Program-made: the position numbers and the translations under genes
Assembly: GCA_000708835.1 (NCBI GenBank)
Contig: DF237017.1
Span: 78,987-142,986, forward strand
DNA: 64,000 bases
DNA from: Klebsormidium nitens
Taxonomy: Eukaryota > Streptophyta > Klebsormidiophyceae > Klebsormidiales > Klebsormidiaceae
Direction: 5' to 3'
Notes under the pieces: model-generated
The model's input: only the letters and a program-made list of their open reading frames with translations
The model's database searches: none
Told to the model about the DNA's origin: nothing
Shown: positions 55,601-64,000 of the stretch, piece by piece
How the letters are laid out: each line of letters starts with the position of its first letter
Numbering within the stretch: position 1 is the first letter of the stretch

Positions 55601-58557
55601 TGACGTCGGATGACTTGGCTCGTCCGCAGATCCCCCGGCTTGCTCCATAGCGTTTGCCGCTTGCCCAATAGCCTTTGCCTCCTGACCCATTGCGCCTGCT
55701 CCTTGCCGCGTCACCTCTCCTTCCTTTTTCAAAACCTCGCCATCCGTGCCCATAACATCACCGCCATTTGCCATCTCCTCTCCCTCCATCCTCTTCCGCG
55801 CTCCCTCTTTCCCCTCTGCTCCAATTCTTCTCTCCTCGCCATTCCTCGCTTCATCCTTCCTCTCTCTTCCGGAATTCACCACATTCCGGCTCGGTTCTAC
55901 GCCTAACCCGCCCCCAACCTTCCCCAAACCCGCCTCCGCCCCTAACCCGCCCTTAACCCTAACCCGCCTCCGCTTCTTGGGTACATAACCCACGCAGACA
56001 GCGTGCTGCCAAGCGAGGCACTTATCGCACTGAACCCAACTGCCCCCGTATGACTCGTCGTCGCTAGTTTCCCCGCAGGAACACTCAATGCGCTCTTTTC
56101 GTCTCCGGGCGATGTGCGCGGCAGCATCAGCGGAGGCCCTGTCGGCGGCCGCGCCGCTTCCTGGCCAGGGGTGCGCGAGGATGCACGCAAGGAGCTCGAC
56201 GGTCTTGCCGAGGCCCATCTCGTCTGCAAGGGGGTGGAAACGCTCAATGCCATTCGGTCCAAAATCTCATCGCTCGAAAGACATTGAAATATAAAGCATG
56301 ATCTCGACGAGATGGTACAGGTTTACGCAAGAGGGCCCAAAAGACAGGAGAACAACCTTGAATCTCTGATGTGAGAGCCTTTGCCTTCGAAAAAGCCAGA
56401 ACGTGACCCTGTCACTCCGTTGAGATCTCGACTTCGAGCATGCAACGGAAAGCTGACTCGAATTAGCACGGAGCAATTGATCCATACTTCCCGTTCTTTC
56501 CGCATTCTTTCCGGCTCCACAAAGGAAGAAGTGCAGACCCTTCCTTTTAAAGATATAAAGGACGTCAGCAGAGCCACCCACCGGCCAGAATACCGCCTCG
56601 CACGTGGCCCCCCGCTGAAAACCCCGTCCTCGAGAGCCGCCCCGTGAACGGGTTATACCAAAAAGACTCCCCGCCTTCCAACGCCTCTGCTTGCAGCCAC
56701 AGCGGGTGGACCGATTCCAAACCGGGAGCCCCCGGAGTTGAAGTAGAATCGAGTCCACCGTAGCTGCGGTGTACTGATTCTGAAGTGGAAGGGCTATCGG
56801 GGGAAGTAGAATTGGGTCCTCGCTCGCAGGCAACCATCCAGGCGGCGGCGCGGCGCTGGTACGGGCGGAGGGTGGGGAGGAGGGCGGGGAAGTGGCCGCT
56901 CAACATGGGCGCATCCCTGCGGAAAGTTGGTACTCATGAAATTCTGTGCATTCAAAGGATGTCCTTTCCCTTTCTTGAGAGGCAACTGTATTGAGACGCG
57001 GAAAGCTTGGTGGTTTTGAAGAAGGAAAAGCATAAGGCATCATTCATGGTAACGTCTCATGGCTTCGAACACCCCTCCAAAGGCCGCTAGGGCCACACGT
57101 TTTTGGCAGACAAGAAGGTTGAGTCGATGGTCCGAAACAGAGTCCTCTGGTTCATTTACTTCTTGATTAGAGATCCAGTTCAAAAGGTACATGCTCGGCG
57201 ATTGGAAACATGGCAGTTCTGGGCTAGATGCTAGACTGTGACACAACTCTCATGAATCTGACTCCTTGAAAGCGACTGTTCATGGGCCTTCAATCTTCGA
57301 ACCTTTCTCCAGGTTTTTACAACGAGTGGGAGAGTGTTGCATAAACACAAGACAATCAGGTATGACGAACGACAAGAGAGGTTCTCACCTGCAGGTTCTT
57401 ACAGCCGCGTACAGCTCCTTCGCATCGAACCCCCCGTGATGACCATGCTCGTCTCCTCCCCCATGATCCAGCCCCAGATCCAACCCCCCGTCTTCGTCTA
57501 GTTTCCGCTTCCCTTTCCTGTCACTAACCTCCGCCCCTTCCTCTTCCCCCTTGTTCAGTTGCTCTCCCTTCTGCGGGGTCTCGCTTCCCAAGCTCTTTTC
57601 TTCCAGGCGCCAAACCCCCTCGAACCCCGTTGACTCAACCCTGTGATCCAGGTCTGGGCGCACCCACTGGAAGAGACACTGCATCGCAGCGTATGCTGGT
57701 CTTCGCTGTTCATCTGAGGGCCCAGACGGAGCGTCCGCAAACGCAGCGGGGTTGAGCCACACGCGTACTCTTGGCAGACTGGCTAAGGGGGGCTGGGCTT
57801 CTGTTTCCCTCTGAGAAAGAGGATTGAAACCAGGGCTTCCGCTCTTAGAGGCTTGGTTATGGGACGGGGTTTGGGCCCTCTGCGGTGTTCCAGGGGTACT
57901 CGGTAAGACGGGACTTCGGCCTGCCTGGCTGGATGGAGAGAAGTCCTTTCGAGGCTCTTGGGTTGTTAGATCTTGGGCGCTTCCGTTTCGAAGGGTTGAG
58001 GATTCTACTGCCTGTAAGGTGACCAAGCCCCCCCTGACAAGATCCACCAGCGCCGAAACCCCTGATGACGGCCCATCAAACACGCCCAAAACCCCCAAAC
58101 TGTCGGTTTCTGCTGCTTCAGAGATATGGTTCTTACCTCCAGCTGCTATGTTTGCTGGCTCAGTTCTGGGGGTCTGTGGCTGGACGGCACTTTCGATGGA
58201 CACCTGGCAGACCACTTCCTGGGGATTGTATGGCTGCCGCAGGGTGTTCCGCAGAACTGGAACACGCAGGCTGACCGCTGAAGGTCCTTCCGAAAAATCA
58301 AACTTCAGTGCAGCGGGGTTTGCCCCTTCCCAAAAATCTGATTCTAGACTCTGAAGGGACAGCTCGGCGAATGGCACACAGGCAGACTCCAGGGCCGCAG
58401 ATTGGATCTCAACCCATTCTTTGAAGGGTGGGAGTTTGAGCGATTGAGGGGCTGTGGGGCGTTTGCTGCAAGCAATTGGTGTGGCCACTTGTTGCGGGGT
58501 ATCTGCTGCCCCCTCTGCACCGGTTCTCTGCGGGTTTGTCTGCTTCCGACGAGCCAT
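43608..58557 (-). CDS. SHPRH: SHPRH-type SNF2 helicase / PHD / RING E3 ubiquitin ligase (18 exons)
   Basis: Exons 5' to 3': 58557-57389, 56916-56582, 56223-55350, 54917-54697, 54046-53887, 53511-53388, 52870-52713, 52095-51768, 51212-51093, 50576-50001, 49558-49374, 48826-48555, 47758-47619, 46904-46746, 46381-46124, 45798-45209, 44812-44539, 44258-43608. The total is divisible by three: about 2197 residues, longer than human or Arabidopsis SHPRH (about 1670). Order of domains: disordered N-terminus; helicase motif I GLGKT near residue 506; PHD finger (CSCGE...WVQCDKCLAWQH) inserted after it; CPTAILQQWREEI; the DEAQ box at 895-898; SGTP near 922; a long helical middle; a RING split over exons 16 and 17 (CPVCQE, LPCGHMLCCKC, CPTCRQ); and the second helicase lobe with GANGLNL and QAVGRVHRIGQ (about 2071-2081). 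SHPRH relatives ubiquitinate PCNA in nuclear DNA damage tolerance. The exon 13 borders are least certain: the acceptor could lie 14-24 bases upstream and the donor is GC (GCGAGC). Five exon borders have relic copies in introns. Confidence 0.93.
45364..45503 (-). repeat. 27-bp minisatellite coding nine-residue repeats in SHPRH exon 16
   Basis: About five imperfect units of 27 bases (plus strand GTGCTC...CCCGGGTTA) encode S-x-x-S-T/S-N-P-G-G repeats in the linker just before the RING finger. All keep the frame. They form part of a Ser/Pro/Gly-rich linker of about 170 residues in this exon. Confidence 0.85.
47908..47962 (-). repeat. Relic copy of intron end plus exon 13 start of SHPRH
   Basis: On the minus strand, AG followed by CTGAAAAGACCATCTCGGCG matches the true exon start CTGAGGAGGCGATCTCGGCG. 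A matching GTTCG...GGGGCC part follows. It lies upstream of exon 13 in the gene and supports the acceptor chosen for that exon. Confidence 0.75.
48384..48461 (-). repeat. Relic copy of the exon 12 end plus donor of SHPRH
   Basis: It shares CGCGATGGGGGTCGGAAT and then ACAG before GTGGGCGC with the true exon 12 donor at 48555, and upstream AGCCGGCTGTT-like sequence. It is displaced by about 160 bases, downstream in the gene. Confidence 0.88.
49122..49182 (-). repeat. Relic copy of the exon 11 end of SHPRH
   Basis: On the minus strand it reads GACAGCCGCCGGAAGAACGC, matching the exon 11 end GACAGCCGCCAGAAGAACGC, and is preceded by a copy of GATGTCAAGAT/GGCATCTTGAC-like bases. It sits about 250 bases downstream of the true exon in the gene. 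Confidence 0.85.
50875..50910 (-). repeat. Relic copy of the exon 9 end plus donor of SHPRH
   Basis: The minus strand GGCAGCGCCTTATGGTGG matches the true GCGCAGCGCCTCATGGTGG at the exon 9 donor (51093), about 212 bases downstream in the gene. It is shorter than the other copies. Confidence 0.65.
52570..52622 (-). repeat. Relic copy of the exon 7 end of SHPRH
   Basis: On the minus strand it contains CAAGAGCGCATTGATTGGCT and GCCGTCGAGGC, matching CAGGAGCGCATCGACCGCCT and GCCGTCGAGGC at the end of the true exon 7. A small deletion breaks the frame. It is about 155 bases downstream in the gene. Confidence 0.85.
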
Positions 58558-59144
58558 GACACAGCTTTCCGAGCAGCTTAGGCTTCTGCCCAGTTTACAC
58601 AATCAGTTGACTTGCTTATCCCCTTGGCCTGAGCTGTGGCTCTTGTCCGTCTCACAAGCTACTTAAACTTTCTTCACTGAGGTTTCCAGATAGAGACGCG
58701 CTCAGTTGTCAACCAGCTACAGGGGACTGCATACACAGGATTGCAGGGATAAGGACAGTGAGCAGCTAGAGTTTGACCTACAGTAGGCCGTCTTTCGAAT
58801 TACCCATGTAAGGCAGGAAGTGCAAACACGAGAGGCTTGTTTAGGTCCAACAGGAAAGTAAGAGCCGCAGACAAACCCCACGTTCTTCCTCATTCAGAAA
58901 ACTTTCACAGCATTGAGATCAATTGAACGCCAGATGACCAGGTACTTTTGGACCAGAGCATCAGCTTGCCAGAACAAAATAGCGATTTGCAACCTGTGAA
59001 GACCTGGATGTACTAACAACCGACTGGCAGTAGGCCACCTGGCAGCGCCTGGCTACCGTAAATTGCTGCCCGCACAGACCGAGACTTGGAGATGGTGGCA
59101 AATTGGTGCTGCCTGAGCTCAGTTGTGCATGGCTTTACAGAAGC
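58558..59144. other. Divergent promoter region
   Basis: A 587-base spacer between the SHPRH start (-) and the start of the conserved unknown gene (+). No repeated motif or TATA box stands out. Confidence 0.5.
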
Positions 59145-62100
59145 ATGGCGTCACGAGTCCTTGCTTTGTTTCTTACAGCGGCTGCTGCTGCCCCTGACAA
59201 GAGGTTTGCTGTTCGGCGGTGGTTGCTTCTGCAGAGACTGGAGAGGATCCTTTCGACACTTGTTTTAAAGGTCAGTTTTGACACGTACACCATCTGTGCT
59301 GCCTTTTTCTTATTCACTGATGTACTTGCAGGTTGAATTTCACCAAGTTGTCATCCTGGTACCTGCAATGGGCCTGCTACGGGTCAGGTTTGCTGCCTGC
59401 TTAAGCTCAATAAAGCTTGGTGACAAAGCACGTCAACATGAAAGAAAACATGATTCATTCAAAATGGAGAAATCCGTTCCCCCTCGCAGATCAGGTTTGT
59501 CAATCATGATCTTTGATCCTGGAGCTCATAAGAAACTGCAGCACTTTTTCTGCTCGCTGATGAATCCCCCCGATTTTCCCCTCCATAGGACCCCCAGACC
59601 AAGAAGGAGGCCAAGACCTGGCTAGTCACCAGCATTGCCAAGCTGAATCCTCCAGCCCCCTCTGAAATAGCAGCATTCCTCTCATTTCTCCCAAAGCCCA
59701 GCCGCCGCGGCAGCTCGCACAGCAGAATTACGGATGCCCCCGAGGCCTTTGTGCTCCACCAGCTGGCGCTCCTGCTATGCGAAAACCGCATTACGGCGCC
59801 CAGGCTGGCAAGGCTGCTGTCAAGGGACGTCGATATGAAAAAGCGGTTTTTTTCAAGGGATGATCGGCGCATCGAGGCATGGTTTAGCCACTTTGCAGCC
59901 GCCGTGGTGAGACCGCTCGTTATATGGTTTTGAGGCTCAATTTGAGTGGCGTTTGGATTGGCTTGATGTCCTGATGCCCAAGGTTTGATGTTTGAATCAT
60001 GAAAAGCCTTGACACGAAACGCGTTTGATTACTATTTGACCGCGTCCTCATCTCTTATAAGAGCCATTTAGAGCCCGAACACCGAGTCTGATGATAGCAC
60101 TTCGTGGAACGGTTGAGATGCATGCATGTCCTGGGTTGTTCAGAGTAGAACTAAATGCTGTGGATACTGATGCCGTAAGCCTCCTCTCGGCAGGACGGAG
60201 AACATTCTTTTGGTTCAAAAGCGCTCGCACGCTATTCTCTCCGCTACCGCGACGAGTGCTGGGAGGAACTAGAGTGGGCGGGAAGTCACCCGCAGGCCCC
60301 GGGGATGGTTGCCACAAAGCCGCACTACTTCTCTGAGTTGGACGTGGTGAGTATGGAGTTTGTTGTGCATTCCAAGCTTTCCGGTTTCAGGGATTTCCCA
60401 AGAGACTACAGCAGTGGAGAACCCACCCGCAGGCCCCTGGAGGGTTGCCACAAAGTGCAACTTTTTGTGGAGCAGGGCGAAAACATAGAAGAGGCCCTGT
60501 TTGAGGGCTCTGAATGTTGAGAATCTCAGGGCGTCGAAACTTGGGGGGAAAGTCTGAGGAACACGGTAATCATTGGGCTCTTTTTACTACGACAGTACTA
60601 AGTTTTGGGGTACTCATTTATCCAAGGGGAGCACGCTATTGGGCTGGGGAGAAGGCTCTAGTGGTCACCTGAAATGTACCGTTTTTGATGTGTATTGAGC
60701 TTGCAAGAGCACGTAAATCGCATGGAAGGGGGTCTTTTCGGTCCTGTGCAAAAAGGGTGAGCTGGTGAAGATTGGCGAGCAGTGGGCCAGCAGAAAGCTG
60801 CTTATGATCAGGGAGCAAAATTGGTCCTTCGTGAACAAACGTATTCCCAATTTAGACATGCACGTATACAGCTTGCTGCCTCGTGCGGAGCGCTGTTAGA
60901 GGTGCCGAGTCCGAGGGGCTTTGCGTCCCCAATGTTCATACCTTCTTCAAAAGGTGCACTATCTTATCTCGACTCCTTTTTTTATTCATCATGCAAAAGA
61001 ACGAATCGGGTGCCAAGAGGTAGAAAGACGGAAAGGAGAAACGGACAATGTTCTTTGACTATTATGCTTATGATAGGATCTCCTGCCTTCTCGCAGGTGC
61101 GTACCGTCCGCAACTTTCTGAAGCATGTGCCCGACTTTTGGACCTCCGACGACTGGCGGGACTGCGTTTCTTGCGGCGAGTTTTTGGCGCTCGATCCCGA
61201 CTTCTTCGCTAAAACGGCGATTGACTTTCTGGTTGCAAAATCTAGAAAGGGGTCCCCGGACGACGAGGTTCGAGAGGAGGAGTACGTGCGGGGAAAGCTG
61301 TTGGAGATACTTGAGGACTTTCTTCGGGAGGTATGTTTAGATTGGAGCAGTTCAGAGCAAAGCTGACTTATCTTAATTCAACCGATTCCACTGTCATGCG
61401 AGCAAGTCAAAAGCGGAGGTCGCTTAACCAAATAGAATGTGCAACACCTTTGTGATTCTCAGAAGCCGAGAAACCGTGCCGCAACCATGCCTGTCTGTTT
61501 CAGTCAGAATGCAGAACTTGGACGTACTCTCTCTTGTCTTTAATCCAGGAGTTGTCCACTATCGCTCCAATTGCCCCCCTTGCAGGAGTCATTCCCCACC
61601 TTGTGCCAGCGGCTCCTCCATCTGGCCTCCCCCGAAGGCCTTCTTTCCTTTCTGGAACGTCTCCAAGAGAGTGCCCCCATCAATCGGTCACGTGACCCGC
61701 AACTGGCGGCCGTTACTGACGTCAAGTGGCGCAGCCTGGACGATGCGCTGCTGTGCAACGCGTGCGCAGCGAATGGCAGGCAGGTCCGTCGATCCCTCTC
61801 CCCAACATCTGACTCAACTATAGCCCGCCCACAGGAGTCAACGCTTCACTGTCAGCATCTGCCGTTGAAACTCCCTGCAAAAAGCAAGAAGTTCTGACAG
61901 ATTTGACGCTCCTAGGGTTATCTATAAGAGATGCGGGCCGATTGCAGACTGTTCCCGGTTTTCCACGTTCTGTCCTTGTCGTGGAATATGGAATATGAAT
62001 GAAGCACCTCAAATCAACTGCAGCTACCTGCACATCGTATGAGGAGTCGCAGGAGTCGCAACTTCAGAAGCTGTTTCAGGAATGTTTTTCTTAATTAGCT

Positions 62101-63986
62101 GTTTGCACCATATGATTTCTGTTTTGTGGTGCGACTCTTTGAGTCCTGCTCATATGACGTCAGCCTTCCTTCCGCGACGTCATTCTTTGCCAAAATCCGT
62201 ACAGGTCGTGCGCCTCCTGACAGACGACGAGTTTTTGGAGCAACGGACGGACCTCGATGCGCTCGTTTCGGAAGCCAGTACGTCAGGCGAGGAGGCGGAG
62301 TTCCGGTCGTTTCGCTCGGAGCTGCGGAACCGCTCAAGGGCAACGGAACGGAAGTGGCTGATCCTGGAGTCTTGGCTGCTGCGCTGGCGACTGTCCCAAG
62401 TCTCCGAGCCAGAGGCGATGCAGGTGGGCCGAGGTTTAGGTCCATACCGGTTCCGGTTCCGGTTCCGGTTCCGGTTCTGAATAATGCTTGAATGTTTCAG
62501 TCCTCCTGGCACATTGGTTCATGTTCCGTTTGGTCAGTTCGGCGGACTTTCTTTCAGAACCTTCTGGTAGCATGCAAACATCCCGTGGTTGTGGTCTCCT
62601 TTAATTCTGGCTTGTCAATTGGAGTAAATGAGGCCGTACCAAAGTTGATACTTTTTGGTAATTTTTCTCACAATGAAACTGGCCTGTCGATACATTCACC
62701 TATTACGCACCGATCGTAGCCTTTCCTCCTCTTCATTTCCGCTACTCCCTTCGTTTCTCTTCGGTTCCCTTAATTCTTGCATGTGGTCTCCTGATGTCAG
62801 CTGTTTCTGAAGTTACACAAAGACAATGAACGCACTACGAAAGGGAAAGCTGTGAAGCGTGTACCCGTGTCAGAACTTTAACGTCCGAGCTTTCCTTTCT
62901 TTCTCGCAGAGGATCCTTGAAGACAACGGGGTAGCTTTTAGAACGTTCGTGGACGTGAATCGGGAGCTTTTGCCCGAAAGCAGCGGCGAGGAAGCAACGC
63001 GGAGTAACGAGCGCAAACGGACACGGCGGGGCCGGAAGCGGCGGAAACGGAAAAGCGGAACCCATTCGTCCGACAGCGACTCGTCTGAGAAGAGCGAACG
63101 AAACTCTCACAGTGAATCTGACGTCGAAACGCGCCATAGAAAAGAAAGGCGCCCAAAAAGCGCTGAGGGAGGTGGTGAGATCGAACGGAAAGGCCGGGGA
63201 AGCACCGATGGAGCAGATGGCGGAACGGATGGAACGGACGGAACGAGGACGCTGGCGGGCGCTGACGGGGTGTATCTTCAGACGGACGGATTTTCGTTCC
63301 GCTGGAGTTTGGTAAGTATTCAGAGACTTTTCTGTGGCGATGATCTTCTAAAAGGTGTGGGCAACTTTTCTCTATTGAAGCGTCGACGCTGGAGTCTGGG
63401 AGTTCTCCGATTTAGTATTGACGCTACGAAGGTCCAAAGCTTTGCCCGCATTGGCGTGTGCCGACAGAATAAGTTTGCGTTCTACCGCTTTCTCATGAAG
63501 GACACCAGCAAGTCCCACCAGCTGCTAAAGCTTTTAGACACTCTTGAAGCTCAGAGGCGGTTTTAGTTGCGCTGGCCGCCGAATCAGTTTCCTGGCCTGG
63601 CGCAAGTTGAAGAGGAGCTTTGCCGAAGCTCGTAATAGTCGACGGGTTAAGCTTAAGGCTTTTTCCCCCGCTTCCGTGGTCTTGGGGTTCCGTCTATGCT
63701 TGCTCTTCGGCTTAAGCTTTGACGTTAGCCGCTAGCGCCGTGTCCTCTGGTCATTAACCTTGTCGTTGTACACCGCTCCATACCGGTCATACGCTCGGAC
63801 TTTCTGAGAGTGTCCATCAGGCGCGTCGGTTGCCAGAGGTTTAACCAAACCCTGAAGTTTTTTCTTGGCACCGTGCAGTCGGAGCTTCCCGACCATCTGG
63901 CGGAGCACAGTCTGGCGGTCTGGTTGGGCTGGAAAGACTGGGAAGTAACGCCGGCGGCGAACCCGGGGCCGCCACGTGGAAGCTGA
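59145..63986 (+). CDS. Conserved plant-type protein of unknown function (8 exons)
   Basis: Exons: 59145-59270, 59589-59906, 60194-60346, 61097-61330, 61586-61783, 62205-62423, 62910-63311, 63879-63986; 585 residues, all phase 0 and GT-AG. The start MASRVLALFLTAAAAAPDKR precedes a helical body with segments such as RDECWEELEWAGSHPQAP, TVRNFLKHVPDFW and WLILESWLLRWRLS. Near residues 440-520 is a Lys/Arg/Ser-rich low-complexity region (RTRRGRKRRKRK), a probable nuclear signal. The end has YLQTDGFSFRWSLSELPDHL and VWLGWKDW. I recall related uncharacterised plant proteins with the same order of segments (the WEELEW and ENFL blocks, a basic stretch and a closing Trp-rich motif), but no named family or reaction. 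It is head to head with SHPRH, so the two may be co-regulated. Confidence 0.82.
60415..60478 (+). repeat. Relic copy of the exon 3 end in the unknown gene
   Basis: CACCCGCAGGCCCCTGGAGG and GTTGCCACAAAG repeat the end of exon 3 (CACCCGCAGGCCCCGGGGAT, GTTGCCACAAAG) about 133 bases downstream, in the intron. The frame after this is changed and the donor is not conserved. Confidence 0.85.
62448..62478. repeat. GGTTCC microsatellite
   Basis: Five units of CCGGTT/GGTTCC lie in the intron that follows exon 6 of the unknown gene, 25 bases after the donor. Confidence 0.9.
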
Positions 63987-64000
63987 GGAGAGACGCGGCG

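Noticed and set aside
677-55960. Scattered CCCTAAC/AACCCTAA strings
   Set aside because: Single or paired copies only; they do not form arrays, so there is no sign of a telomere or subtelomere, and most are read as plant telo-boxes or chance.
57040-57110. Possible copy of the SHPRH exon 1 end (TTCGAACACCCCTCC versus ATCGAACCCCCCGTG)
   Set aside because: The match is short and lacks the donor, so it is not counted.

Overview
The window looks like nuclear DNA of a streptophyte, most likely a charophyte green alga of the Klebsormidium type; this is inferred from gene content and density and not proven. Nine of the ten protein genes carry many GT/GC-AG introns. The predicted proteins resemble plant families: AP-3 mu, a SWEET sugar transporter, a TMEM214-like membrane protein, the mitochondrial 2-oxoglutarate dehydrogenase E2, an SHPRH-type helicase/ubiquitin ligase, LSD1-type zinc fingers and a plant-type conserved protein of unknown role. 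There is roughly one gene per 6 kb. No bacterial operon, phage, transposon or CRISPR feature is seen.

Layout from left to right. 12-400: a degenerate tandem repeat. 1325-4169 (-): proline-rich LSD1-like zinc-ribbon protein. 6094-11715 (+): AP-3 mu adaptin. 13029-15038 (-): intronless RING/TRAF zinc-finger protein. 16120-20419 (+): SWEET transporter. 21674-24497 (-): short-chain dehydrogenase/reductase. 25398-29873 (-): WD40 protein. 30463-35644 (+): TMEM214-like protein. 37052-42489 (-): dihydrolipoyl succinyltransferase. 42733-42805 (+): tRNA-Phe(GAA). 43608-58557 (-): SHPRH-type SNF2/PHD/RING protein. 59145-63986 (+): conserved protein of unknown function. The genes form independent units, many in head-to-head or tail-to-tail pairs. 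I reconstructed each spliced gene by hand. Every exon set closes in phase (AP-3 mu 413, SWEET 378, SDR 287, WD40 653, TMEM214 581, E2 426, SHPRH about 2197, unknown 585, LSD1-like 383 residues), which supports the models.

The most unusual signal lies inside the genes. At eleven exon borders in five genes, the splice junction plus about 40-110 bases of exon is present again, imperfectly, in the neighbouring intron. Acceptor-side copies lie upstream of the functional exon and donor-side copies lie downstream. Two junctions are triplicated. Separately, about 7 of 67 inferred introns start with GC rather than GT, mostly as GCAAG, which is far above the usual level of about 1%. Finally, all three spacers between convergent genes hold a tract very rich in CATG, two of them with near-perfect hairpins.
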